A DNA stretch of 64,000 nt from Saprospiraceae bacterium (GTDB lineage: Bacteria; Bacteroidota; Bacteroidia; Chitinophagales; Saprospiraceae). The stretch's first letter is position 1. Each line of letters opens with the position of its first letter. The stretch is taken from assembly GCA_016714085.1 (NCBI GenBank), contig JADJNW010000003.1:310001-374000 (forward strand). Reading direction: 5' to 3'. The translations under genes were made by a program, and so were the position numbers. The notes beneath the pieces are model-generated. The model worked only from the letters and a program-made list of their open reading frames with translations, did not search any database and was not told where the DNA came from. This document shows, one piece after another, positions 29,162 to 37,957 of this stretch.

Positions 29162-30361
29162 TTAAAGATTTTGAAGAAGTTTAATTCTGTGTCGAATGAG
29201 TGTTTCATAAATCATTACAAATTCGTAGCCCAAAATCATTGCTAATATCCCTTGTGTAAAATCAATTTTTATACGGAAATAAAAGAAAAAAAACGCGACA
29301 ATGAAGAAAATCAGTATTACTTCGATGACTTGCAACAGACGCGTAATGCCGTGGAATGTTGCATTCACTTCATTATAAATTCTATAAAAAATAAATACAT
29401 TTATATAACAAAAAATCCAACTGAATAAAATAATAAACCATTTATGAAATTCAAAAACATATTTTCCTTCCAGAACCATCGTAGCGATATTCGCATGAAT
29501 AACAGCGCCATACATATCTGGATAAGCCTTACCTGTATAACGTTTGTTTAAAGGTGTAAAAAATCGATCCAATTCCGGTTCGCCGGGTTCATGTTTGCCG
29601 ATATAGCCTATAATAATAATTTTATCCTTTAATAATTGCTGCTCCAGAATACGCTGAAACGTAGCAGAATCAAGTAGTTGCGCCGCTTCAAATCGCGCAA
29701 AACTATTCTGATTACCCGTATAATAAATCAATTCCACTCGGTTTCGGCGGCGGAAAAGTGCCTGTGCTTTTTCAGGATCATACTTTTTTACCAATTCGAT
29801 AGCAAAAGCGCGCACAATACTGTCTGTTGTTTCCTCATACGGCGCTACATATCGAATCGTGCTGGTGTCTTCCGAAACAAAATTGGTATAACCCAACGTT
29901 GCATTTTCACTAAAATAAGGATCACAATTCGCCAAAGGATCAAAGCGTTTTTTGGAGTCATCATATCGCATCAGTCGCCCGGCCAGTACGATTTGCGGCA
30001 TTTCATCAATAGCATTTTTCAGCGCCGCATCGATAGTGGAATCTTTTCTACCGTCCAATTCAATATCAACGCCTACTGCTTTTGGTTCTGCTTTTTTTAA
30101 ATTTTGTAAAATCTGGGTTAGGGTCATTCGATCCGGCAAACCAATATTGATCAATACAATTTCGGGTACGGGTTCGATCTCAGCAGGGTCTCTAAATTGA
30201 GAATACACAATATCGGATATTTCATAATCGCGCAAACCATTATTAAAAGGATCCAGAAAGTGCATATTCAAAAAGAGAAACCGAAACAATGAGATAAACA
30301 GAAAAATCAGTATCGTGATAATCAAGCTATGCGGGTCGTATATTTTTCTCAATAGTGTCAT
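29162..30361 (-). CDS. CHASE2-domain membrane protein without output domain
   Basis: A 399-residue inner-membrane protein. One N-terminal membrane segment (SLIITILIFLFISLFRFLFL) leads into a periplasmic CHASE2 sensor domain (residues about 45-280; IVYSQFRDPAEIEPVPEIVL, PKAVGVDIELDGR, DKIIIIGYIGKHEPGEPELD and the NIATMVLEGKYV exit). Three C-terminal membrane helices follow (about residues 300-385), typical of CHASE2 proteins. The chain ends right after the last helix, with no kinase, cyclase or serine/threonine kinase domain attached. In this family the output domain normally follows; here the adjacent FecR-like gene (two bases away) may be the partner. It heads the minus-strand pair CHASE2-FecR. 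Confidence 0.88.
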   Translation of the reverse strand: MTLLRKIYDPHSLIITILIFLFISLFRFLFLNMHFLDPFNNGLRDYEISDIVYSQFRDPAEIEPVPEIVLINIGLPDRMTLTQILQNLKKAEPKAVGVDIELDGRKDSTIDAALKNAIDEMPQIVLAGRLMRYDDSKKRFDPLANCDPYFSENATLGYTNFVSEDTSTIRYVAPYEETTDSIVRAFAIELVKKYDPEKAQALFRRRNRVELIYYTGNQNSFARFEAAQLLDSATFQRILEQQLLKDKIIIIGYIGKHEPGEPELDRFFTPLNKRYTGKAYPDMYGAVIHANIATMVLEGKYVFEFHKWFIILFSWIFCYINVFIFYRIYNEVNATFHGITRLLQVIEVILIFFIVAFFFFYFRIKIDFTQGILAMILGYEFVMIYETLIRHRIKLLQNL

Positions 30362-30580
30362 AGAACACGATCATTTATTCAAGGGGTTTTTCCATACCTG
30401 CATAAAGGTAATTGATATTAGGCTGGTTAGCAATAATTTGCCCCGATTAGCTATTTTTTATAGACTTTTCACGATTGAAAGTTGACGAATGGAAAAATAT
30501 AAGTTCTTAATTAAAAGAATTTCAATCGAGTATATAAATATAAAATTTCTCAATTTAGTCTTCCAAAATTACACAAAAGA

Positions 30581-30616
30581 AAAAGCCTTGTAATCCATTG
30601 ACTACAAAGCTTTTAT
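30581..30616 (-). terminator. tmRNA terminator
   Basis: AAAAGCCTTGTA (30581-30592) pairs with TACAAAGCTTTT (30603-30614) with one bulge; on the minus strand it is followed by CTTTTTCTTTT. It lies just after the tmRNA 3' end. Confidence 0.75.
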
Positions 30617-30621
30617 TAGTG

Positions 30622-31012
30622 TGGAGACGGCGAGAGTCGAACTCGCGTCCAGAGAAAGCGCCCATAAGCTTTCTACATGCTTAGTCACCAATTTGGTTCT
30701 CGATGAAAGGGTAGGTTCAGCGACCGACCTATGTCTTCCATCCAGCTCATGATCTTAGTTGCTCATCCGAGCCAGACAAGCAACCCAGCCTGAGATTGTT
30801 TTGATACACCGAATGCGGCCCCATCAGGCAAGGAGCAAGGCGCACGTAGCGCAAGCATTAGGCATAATGGCGTTCTAATTCCTTGAATTAGGCAGCCATG
30901 GCGTAGTTATATTCGCCAGATATTGTTGATCACCATTTTATACGGGGTGAGCAATCCTGCCCCGGCATGCTTACTTACCAACTATCAATCCTGTCGATAC
31001 CATTACGTCCCC
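30622..31012 (-). ncRNA. ssrA: Transfer-messenger RNA (ssrA)
   Basis: Rescues stalled ribosomes by acting as both tRNA and mRNA. The 5' end GGGGACGTAATGGTATCGACAGG (first 7 bases) pairs with the 3' CGTCTCC to form the acceptor stem (one G-U). The T arm is GCGAGTTCGACTCTCGC. The 3' CCA is not encoded. The internal reading frame at 30917-30888 spells GEYNYAMAA followed by TAA, with the resume codon GGC. The tag length and 'EYNYA-AA' pattern are those of Bacteroidota tags. Ends given are from base pairing and could be off by one. Confidence 0.95.
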
Positions 31013-31218
31013 TTTTATATCCGCCGTAGCTTCAGCAAAGGCGGATTCATCTATCTTCGTGCCTACTAAAAGCGGATTGGTAATTTTTACTAATCTCTTT
31101 CGACCAGTTTGCAAATGTATTAACTAATTCCATTGTAAAAAAGTTTCCTAAAAACTTTGAGAATCAAAGCGGCTTTCTTCAATTTTGCACAACCAAAAAA
31201 GTAGCCTAACCATAAAAC

Positions 31219-32427
31219 ATGAAAATGAAAATCGGAATTATCCGAGAAGGGAAAGTCCCACCTGATGCCAGAGTACCGTTTGCGCCTTCGCAATGCGCTT
31301 TTATAATGAAGATTTTTCCTATTGAAATAGTGGTAGAACCCTCACAGGTGCGCTGCTACAAAGATGGAGAATACGAAGCTGCCGGCATACAACTCACCAA
31401 TGCTATGGGCAATTGCGACCTGCTGATGGGCATCAAAGAAGTGCCGCTCGATCAATTAATACCTGACAAAACTTATCTGTTCTTTTCGCACACGATCAAG
31501 GCACAACCGAACAACCGCAAGTTATTACAGGCTATTTTGAAAAAAAATATCCGACTAATTGATTATGAAGCACTTACAGATGAGCACGGAAACCGATTGA
31601 TTGCTTTTGGTCGCTTCGCAGGCATGGTAGGCGCGCATAATGCCTTGTGGACCTACGGGCAACGTACAGGCGCATTCAAATTGGCTCGTCTGAAAGATCA
31701 TTTTGACTATGCGGAAGCCCAGATGAATTATAAAGCGGTCAAGTTTCCACCCATCAAAATAGTAGTAACCGGCTCCGGGCGCGTGGCTTCCGGTGCGGTG
31801 GAAGTGCTGCGCGATATGGGCATTCAGCAGGTAAGTCCTGATGATTTTTTAAATAATATTTACAACGAAGCTGTCTTTACTCAATTAAGTAGTAAACATT
31901 ATGTAACAAAAATCGATGGCAAACCCTTTGATTATAATGATTTTTATAATCATCCGCAGCGTTATAAAAGTACTTTTGAGCCTTATTTCAAAGTGGCTGA
32001 TATTTTTATTAATGGGATTTATTGGAATCCGAATTCACCGGCATTCTTTACAAAAGAAGATATGCGTCGTCATGACTTTAATATTAAAGTTATCGGCGAT
32101 GTAACTTGCGATCTTGCGCCTCGTTCCTCCGTGCCTGCTACCATACGCGCTTCCACGATTGCCGATCCTGTATTCGGTTATAATCCTTTTACAGAAACAG
32201 AAACTGCGCCGCACCAGCCAGGCGTTATTGATATGATGACCATTGATAATTTGCCAAGCGAATTACCGCGTGACGCTTCGTATGCTTTTGGTGAAAAATT
32301 TATACAAGATGTACTGCCGGAATTATTGACTGAAGACAGCCCCGTCATCAAACGCGCCACCGTTACCGAAAATGGAAAGTTGACCGATTATTTTAAATAT
32401 TTACAAAATTATGTAGATGAATATTAA
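31219..32427 (+). CDS. AlaDH/PNT-family (saccharopine dehydrogenase-like) oxidoreductase
   Basis: A 402-residue cytoplasmic NAD(P)-binding protein. The N-terminal alanine-dehydrogenase/transhydrogenase domain opens KIGIIREGKVPPDARVPFAP, with the arginine and lysine-type ligands of this family (CDLLMGIKEVPLDQLIPDKT; TYLFFSHTIKAQPNNRKLLQ). The Rossmann nucleotide loop is KIVVTGSGRVASGAVEVLRD (G-S-G-x-V/A). A conserved C-terminal segment GDVTCDLAPRSSVPATIRAS follows. Bacteroidota homologues are often annotated as alanine dehydrogenase or lysine-forming saccharopine dehydrogenase; the exact substrate cannot be told from sequence alone. Start at 31219 (MKMK); 31225 is equally possible. It is convergent with purC. 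Confidence 0.85.
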   Translation: MKMKIGIIREGKVPPDARVPFAPSQCAFIMKIFPIEIVVEPSQVRCYKDGEYEAAGIQLTNAMGNCDLLMGIKEVPLDQLIPDKTYLFFSHTIKAQPNNRKLLQAILKKNIRLIDYEALTDEHGNRLIAFGRFAGMVGAHNALWTYGQRTGAFKLARLKDHFDYAEAQMNYKAVKFPPIKIVVTGSGRVASGAVEVLRDMGIQQVSPDDFLNNIYNEAVFTQLSSKHYVTKIDGKPFDYNDFYNHPQRYKSTFEPYFKVADIFINGIYWNPNSPAFFTKEDMRRHDFNIKVIGDVTCDLAPRSSVPATIRASTIADPVFGYNPFTETETAPHQPGVIDMMTIDNLPSELPRDASYAFGEKFIQDVLPELLTEDSPVIKRATVTENGKLTDYFKYLQNYVDEY

Positions 32428-32437
32428 AGTTGAGGAG

Positions 32438-32493
32438 GTGAGGAGTTTAGTTGAAATTAAAAGGCTCAACTCCTAAATTCCTAAACACCTCAC
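32438..32493. terminator. Inverted repeat between the dehydrogenase and purC
   Basis: GTGAGGAGTTTAG (32438-32450) and CTAAACACCTCAC (32481-32493) are inverted with one mismatch and a 30-base loop. The right arm lies in the last codons of purC, so it may end transcription on both strands, but the T-tract is poor. Confidence 0.35.
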
Positions 32494-33423
32494 TACATTA
32501 TCATAAATTCTTTCTTCAATATTAATATTACTCCCCTTCACAAAAGCTTTCCCTGTCACACGTTCGTACAATTCTATATAACGATTGGATACTTCTTCCA
32601 CAAAAGCATCGGGCATTACCGGCATACTTTGTCCTTCTAACCCCTGAAAACCTTGCGTCATCAGCCATTCGCGTACAAATTCCTTCGATAATTGTTGCTG
32701 TCGCTCGCCGCGTTCCTGGCGTTCTTCGTAGCCGTATGCATAAAAATATCTCGAACTATCGGGTGTATGAATTTCATCAATCAAATAAATCTTTCCGTCT
32801 CGCTTTCCAAATTCATATTTCGTATCTACCAAAATCAAACCACGCTCTGCCGCCATTTGGGTGCCACGTTCAAACAATGCTTTGGTGTATGCCTCCAATT
32901 CTTCGTACGCTGCTTCCGTCACGATACCGCGTTCCAGAATTTCTTCTTTGGAAATATCTTCATCATGTCCTTCTTCCGCTTTGGTGGCAGGCGTAATAAT
33001 AGGTTTCGGGAATCGATCACTTTCTTGCATCCCTTCGGGCAATGGAACACCACATAATGCACGCTTACCGGACGCATAAGTACGCCAGGCATGACCGGAA
33101 ATATAACCTCGAATCACCATTTCCAAACGAATGGGTTCGCAAACATGACCAATGGCTACGTTTGGATCGGGAACATTTGTCAACCAATTGGGTACAATAT
33201 CGCGCGTCGCTTTGAGAAAATGTGTTGCTACTTGATTGAGTACCTGGCCTTTATAAGGTATGGGGCGTGGCAAAATATGATCGAAGGCTGAAATACGGTC
33301 GCTTGCTACTACCACCAATTGATCCCCAAGTGTGTAAACATCGCGGACTTTGCCCCGATAAAAATTCGTCTGACCAGGAAATGTAAAATGGGTTTCCAAT
33401 ATCGCATGAAGCGGATTCGACAT
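32473..33423 (-). CDS. purC: Phosphoribosylaminoimidazole-succinocarboxamide synthase
   Basis: SAICAR synthetase of purine synthesis: joins CAIR and aspartate using ATP. I take the ATG at 33423 (MSNPLHAIL) rather than 33432 because a TAnnTTTG box lies between. Motifs: FYRGKVRDVYTLGDQLVVVASDR (ATP-binding, first 20 residues FYRGKVRDVYTLGDQLVVVA), SAFDHILPRPIPYKGQVLNQ, RGYISGHAWRTYASGKRALC and GVPLPEGMQESDRFPKPIIT, plus LVDTKYEFG and LIDEIHTPDSSRYF. The 316-residue length agrees with the long (about 300) PurC type. It is a single gene, not fused. Confidence 0.96.
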   Translation of the reverse strand: MSNPLHAILETHFTFPGQTNFYRGKVRDVYTLGDQLVVVASDRISAFDHILPRPIPYKGQVLNQVATHFLKATRDIVPNWLTNVPDPNVAIGHVCEPIRLEMVIRGYISGHAWRTYASGKRALCGVPLPEGMQESDRFPKPIITPATKAEEGHDEDISKEEILERGIVTEAAYEELEAYTKALFERGTQMAAERGLILVDTKYEFGKRDGKIYLIDEIHTPDSSRYFYAYGYEERQERGERQQQLSKEFVREWLMTQGFQGLEGQSMPVMPDAFVEEVSNRYIELYERVTGKAFVKGSNINIEERIYDNVVRCLGI

Positions 33424-33429
33424 ATCGTA

Positions 33430-33437
33430 CAAATTTA
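33430..33437 (-). promoter_or_regulatory. Possible -7 box (TAAATTTG) of purC
   Basis: TAAATTTG on the minus strand matches TAnnTTTG and sits 7 bases upstream of the chosen ATG, which would give a transcript with little or no leader. No clear -33 partner. Confidence 0.3.
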
Positions 33438-33575
33438 GCTGCGAAGGTACTAAGACGAAATGGGAAGTGGGAACTGGGAAGTGGGAAATTTGATGCTAAT
33501 TATAAAATCTTTACACTGTATCCAATGCTAAAGATCATCAAAAAACCGCAGCGAATACGTAATCATACGCTAAAA

Positions 33576-34190
33576 GTTGACCATTCCAAAGTGTAAGTTG
33601 ATCACTCCGAACAAATAGTTGACTATTCTAAATGTAAGTTGCCCATTCCGAACAAATAGTTGTGCATTCCAAAGTATAAGTTAACTATTCCAAACTAATA
33701 GTTGTGTATTCCAAAGTGTAAGTTGACTATTCCAAACTAATAGTTGTGCATTCCAAAGTGCAAGTTGACTATTCCAAACAGTGTGATTCCAAAAAGTTGG
33801 GACTATTCCGAACTAATAGTTAGTCTATTCCAAAGTTGCGGATGACTATTCCAAACTAAATGTTCCCAACTGGGATGACTGTTCCAAACTTGCGGATGAC
33901 TATTCCAAACTAAATGTTGACTGTTCCAAACTTGCGGACGACTATTCCAAACTAAATGTTGACTATTCCAAAGTTGCGGATGACTATTCTAAACTAATTG
34001 TTAGCTGTTCCAAAGTTGCGGATGACTATTCCAAACTAAATGTTAGCTGTTCCAAAGTTGCGGACGACTATTCCAAACTAAATGTTGACTGTTCCAAAGT
34101 TGCGGACGACTATTCCAAACTAATTATTGACTGTTCCAAAGTTGCGGATGACTATTCCAAACTAATTGTTATGCATTTCAAAGTGTAGGT
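33576..34190. repeat. Non-coding array of about 29 degenerate 21-bp repeats
   Basis: Centred on the core GACTATTCCAAA (also GACTGTTCCAAA, GTGCATTCCAAA). Cores start near 33581, 33601, 33621, 33641, 33662, 33683, 33704, 33725, 33747, 33767, and so on to 34171: spacing is 20-22 bases with few exceptions. In the right half two 21-bp units alternate, so a 42-bp higher-order unit is seen with near-identical copies (33844-34170). The left half is more degenerate. There are no unique spacers, so this is not CRISPR. The array lies between purC and the accessory region. Confidence 0.9.
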
Positions 34191-34566
34191 TGAGCATTTT
34201 AAGAAGGAGCATAAGTAAATAATAGCTGCACTGGCATGATAGAACGCGGTTTTTCACGGATGCGACCGTTCGTCACGGATGAACCTACAAAAAATCCGTC
34301 GTAATCCGTTGCATCAGCTTTTATCCGTGTTCCAATAATGCAAACCGCAATATAATGAATACCCTACACCAAGCCATGCAAACAAAGCCTCCACTACCCA
34401 TTGAATTTATGGCAAAAACAGGATAAATTTGGATGCGCGTATATGGCGTAACTACGCAACTGAGTTGCGTGAATACAGATGTTATGCGTCACCTTAGAAC
34501 GACAAAACGCTTGGGCAAAGTCCACCGACCTGACAGGGGACATAACAGAAAATAAAAAAAGTAAAG
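34191..34566. other. Intergenic region with short inverted repeats
   Basis: Contains CACGGATG direct words (34255-34285) and a hairpin ACGCAAC-TGA-GTTGCGT (34454-34470) followed by GTTATGCGTC (34481-34490). The last word is the reverse complement of the start of the attC-like element at 36696 (GCATAAC), so this may be the remnant of the first cassette junction. No open frame. Confidence 0.4.
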
Positions 34567-34923
34567 ATGAACATTTTACAGATTAAAAGCGGAAAAGTTG
34601 AAATCCGCAAAGACAATGGTTCGTTAGTTCGGACAATCGGAAACGGGGATGCTGTTTCGGCTGACTTTAATTCTGACCAATCTTTGGTTGCAATTACAAC
34701 AGTCAAAGGAAAAGTTGAAATTCGTAAAGAAAATGGTTCACTTGTGCGGACTATTGGAAATGGTGATGCAACAAATGCACGTTGACATGGTTCCGACATC
34801 GCAGTTACGACAACAAAAGGGAAAACTGAATTAAGAAAAGAAAACGGCTCACTGATACGAATTTTAAAAGGAGATATGAGGGGGGGCTTCGCCCCGCCTC
34901 AACTTATATATCACTCAAGAACT
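34567..34923 (+). pseudogene. Tandem-repeat beta protein, in-frame TGA
   Basis: Starts MNILQIKSGKVEIRKDNGSL and repeats a unit of about 38 residues, seen as KVEIRKDNGSLVRTIGNGDA and KVEIRKENGSLVRTIGNGDA then KTELRKENGSLIRILKGD. This resembles strands of a beta-propeller-like sheet. The frame meets TGA at 34783-34785, where alignment of the repeats expects Trp; the same frame then stays open into the next gene. The family is unknown to me. AT-rich and unlike its left neighbours in composition, it fits a mobile cassette. Confidence 0.5.
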
Positions 34924-36674
34924 ATGTCAAGCGGATTTGTAAACCCAATAACAATAAAAGATGCGATAGATAATATCGTTAGACAGAACATACTTGCTTC
35001 CTGCAATCCAAAGAAAATTTGTTTGGAGTAGCGACCAAATTGAAGTTCTTTTGACAGCATAATGCGTGGCTATCCAATTAACTCATTTATGTTTTGGGAA
35101 GTAAAGGAAAACAAAGTAAAAAAACGAGTTTAAGTTCTATCAGTTTCTAACTGAATACAGACAGTTTTTTAAAGAAGACAATCCCGATATTGACACAAAA
35201 GGTTACAAAGACTTCAAAGCAGTTATTGACGGACAACAACGATTGACAAGCCTTTATATAGGTTTAAAGGTTCTTATGCTTTCAAACTACCAAGAAAATG
35301 GTGGTATGACAACGAAGAAAACATACCAACAAGACACCTTTTACTTGAACCTTTCAAATCCTTTGCCAGACGAGAATGAAAGACAAATGACTTTTGATTT
35401 TCAATTTCTTACAAAACAAGAATTTGAGCGAAAAAAATGCAAGTGGGATATTTGGTTTAAAGCAAATGACATTTTAAAATTTGAAAAAACAAACGACCTT
35501 GATAGTTTTATAGAAGAAAGTGGTTGGTTATCTAAGACTTTTACAAAAAATACGATTAGACAACTTCGTAAAGTCATTTTGAAGAAAAACTAATTAACTA
35601 TTACCTTGAAACTACACAAGAAATTGACACTGTTTTAGATATTTTCATTCGGACAAATAGTGGTGGCGAGCCATTAAGTTTTTCCGATTTGCTAATGTCA
35701 ATCACAACAGCACATTGGAAATCCGATGCACGAAAAGAAATTCCGGACGTTGTAAACAAAGTTTTTGAAATTGGCAATCCCGGATTTTTAATCAACAAGG
35801 ATTTTGTTTTAAAAACTTGCCTTGTGCTTTTTAATGACAACATTAAATTTCAAGTCAAAACTTTGACCAAAGCAACGTAATTGTTTTTGAACAGAATTGG
35901 GACAGAATTAAGAAAAGTATTATTGAAGCATTTACATTGCTTTCTAATCTTGGTTTTAACAACCACAGTTTAAGAGCCAAAAATGCTGCAATTCCAATTA
36001 TTTACTACATCTATCATCGTAGAATTGAAGCCGACATAAACAGCCCGATAAAATACAAAGATGACAAGTTACTGATTAGAAAATGGCTTTGTCTTTCTCT
36101 TCTAAAAGGGGTATTTGGTAGTCAGTCCGATACTGTATTAACGAACATAAAAAAAGCAATTAAAGCAGAACTTGCAGATACAACTAAACCACCAGCATTT
36201 CCGCTTGACAGAATTAAAGACGAGTTTAAGGCAAACCCAGCTAAAAATCTTTCGTTTGACGATGATTTTATTGAAGGACTTTTGACAACTCAAAAAGATG
36301 CTTCGGACTGTTTCCCAATTTTGTCATTGATTTATTCGCATTTGAACTTTGGCAACCAAGACTATCATAAAGACCATTTGCACCCTGCGAGTTACTTTTA
36401 TAACAGCAAACGTGCCGACTATCAGACAGAAGAAGATTTTAAATTTTATACTGACCCGACAAATTGGAACAGTATTTTAAATCTTCAACTACTGAACGGA
36501 ACTTTAAATCAATCTAAACTTGACACACCATTAAAAGATTGGTTAACAAATAATCATATTGACAAGGTAAATCAACTTATACCTGACGTTAGTTTAGACA
36601 TTGAGGACTTCAAAACATTTTTGATAGAACGCAAGAATTTACTTGTCGGACAGTTAAAGAAAATGGTTATATGA
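34924..36674 (+). pseudogene. DUF262/DUF1524 (GmrSD-like) nuclease, multiply frameshifted
   Basis: Frame-corrected, this is about 580 residues, the usual size. The N-terminal DUF262 part starts MSSGFVNPITIKDAIDNIV, then YLLPAIQRKFVW, the family motif DGQQRLTSLYIGL (near 35230-35265) and FIRTNSGGEPLSFSDLLMSI (near 35645-35700). The C-terminal DUF1524 part (open from about 35900 to 36674) carries the HNH-like DHLHPASYF at about residues 149-157 of the last piece. At least six single-base shifts occur between 34980 and 35880, several in A or T runs. Family members cut modified DNA as type IV restriction systems. Whether this copy is dead or misread cannot be told here. Confidence 0.75.
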
Positions 36675-36695
36675 CGACAGACAAGAAAGGCGAAC

Positions 36696-36829
36696 GCATA
36701 ACAGCGGTTTGGCGTAATGGCGGGTTCAGTGCTTCGTATGACATTTTTGTGGTAGGTTCAAGTGCAGTTCTTCGATTGAACTTTTGTGCTAAAAATCCGC
36801 CACTACGCCAAGCCGCAAACCATTATGGG
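36696..36829 (+). repeat. attC-like inverted repeat B
   Basis: GCATAAC (36696-36702) is followed by GCGGTTTGGCGTAATGGCGG (36704-36723) which matches the reverse complement of 36798-36817 at 18 of 20 positions. ATTATGGGC follows (36821-36829). This R''-L''...L'-R' layout and about 134 bases length are those of integron attC sites. Confidence 0.65.
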
Positions 36830-36847
36830 CAATTAAAAAAATAATAA

Positions 36848-37870
36848 ATGACGCATTCAATTAACTACCGTTTTATCTATGGATTGGGGTTTGCAGCCAG
36901 CATAATTCTGGCATCCCTTTTGATTGTTAATTCTACTGCTTTTCAATACAATGAACGATTTTTGTCAATTGTACTCACGTTTGATTTGACCGTTTTTTTG
37001 CCTTTGGCATATTTCTTTTTGATAAGAAAAACGGCTGTACCAAAATTTAGTGTCATACCTATATTTATCCTTTCCATTGTTTTGGCATCAGCAATTATAC
37101 CAGTTAAACATCAGGGTGTTTTAGACATCATAAAGTATTTGATAACACCTATCGAATTGTTTGTGTTTGGATTTGTTGCATACAAAATTCATAAAATATA
37201 TAAGGATCATAAACTATCTCAGCATTCCCGGTTCGATTTTTCGGAATCTTTGAGAAAGGTGTTAACCCAACATATAAAATACTCGTCGGTTACTCATGTT
37301 TTTACTACTGAAATTTCAATATTTTATTATGCATTGTATGGATGGGGAAAGAAAAAAGAAATTGATAGCAGGGCATATTTTACTTATCATAAGGACTGTG
37401 GGTATTTTCAAATTATAGGTGTTTTTGTGTTTTTAATTATAACCGAGACATTTGCACTACATCTTGCCTTGAGCCATTGGAACTTCGTTTTCGCATGGAT
37501 TTTTACAGGTCTTAGCATTTATGGGCTTTTCTTTTTAATTGGGGACTCAAATGCCGTAAAAAAAAGACCCATTTATTTTGATGAGCAATATCTGTATCTA
37601 CGAATTGGAATTCGTTGGTTCTCAAAAATTCCGCTAAAAGAAATTGAATCAATTGAATTAATTACGCGTGCTCCTGAAGGAAAAGAAAATGCTAATCTCA
37701 TTTTAATTGGAAGCCAAAATATTTTAATCAAATGCGCATCTGAGCAAAATGCAATGGGTTATTATGGAATTTCCAGATCCTTCAAATCCGTTAGCATTGC
37801 TATTGACGATAAAAAGAATCTGAAAAACTCGTTAGAATTGGAATTAAAAAAAGCCCATGACAATGGCTAA
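36848..37870 (+). CDS. Multi-pass membrane protein with cytoplasmic beta domain
   Basis: A 340-residue protein of unknown family. Hydrophobic segments near residues 8-28, 40-58, 67-85, 92-112, 185-205 and 211-231 suggest six membrane helices. The C-terminal part (KRPIYFDEQYLYLRIGIRWF; KIPLKEIESIELITRAPEGK) has the strand pattern of a PH-like domain in membrane proteins. It is flanked by attC-like elements B and C with the stop codon inside element C, so it behaves as a single cassette. Codon use is AT-rich. Confidence 0.7.
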   Translation: MTHSINYRFIYGLGFAASIILASLLIVNSTAFQYNERFLSIVLTFDLTVFLPLAYFFLIRKTAVPKFSVIPIFILSIVLASAIIPVKHQGVLDIIKYLITPIELFVFGFVAYKIHKIYKDHKLSQHSRFDFSESLRKVLTQHIKYSSVTHVFTTEISIFYYALYGWGKKKEIDSRAYFTYHKDCGYFQIIGVFVFLIITETFALHLALSHWNFVFAWIFTGLSIYGLFFLIGDSNAVKKRPIYFDEQYLYLRIGIRWFSKIPLKEIESIELITRAPEGKENANLILIGSQNILIKCASEQNAMGYYGISRSFKSVSIAIDDKKNLKNSLELELKKAHDNG

Positions 37871-37918
37871 AACTGTAATAGGCTCGATTCCTCGCCTACT
37901 GCGTTTAGCCCACCATTG
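37859..37918 (+). repeat. attC-like inverted repeat C
   Basis: CAATGGCTAAAAC (37862-37874) and the region GTTTAGCCCACCATTG (37900-37915) form an inverted pair with an inner AGGC/GCCT pair. The stop codon of the preceding gene lies in the left arm, as is common in cassettes. Confidence 0.55.
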
Positions 37919-37957
37919 GCGGCAACAAAAAATGAAAAAATTCTTAAATCAAACAAA

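Noticed and set aside
33576..34190. CRISPR array
   Set aside because: The repeats are contiguous at 21 bases with no unique spacers, and no cas gene is near.
34924..36674. Complete restriction-modification system
   Set aside because: Only a DUF262/DUF1524-type frame is present; no methylase or specificity gene is adjacent.
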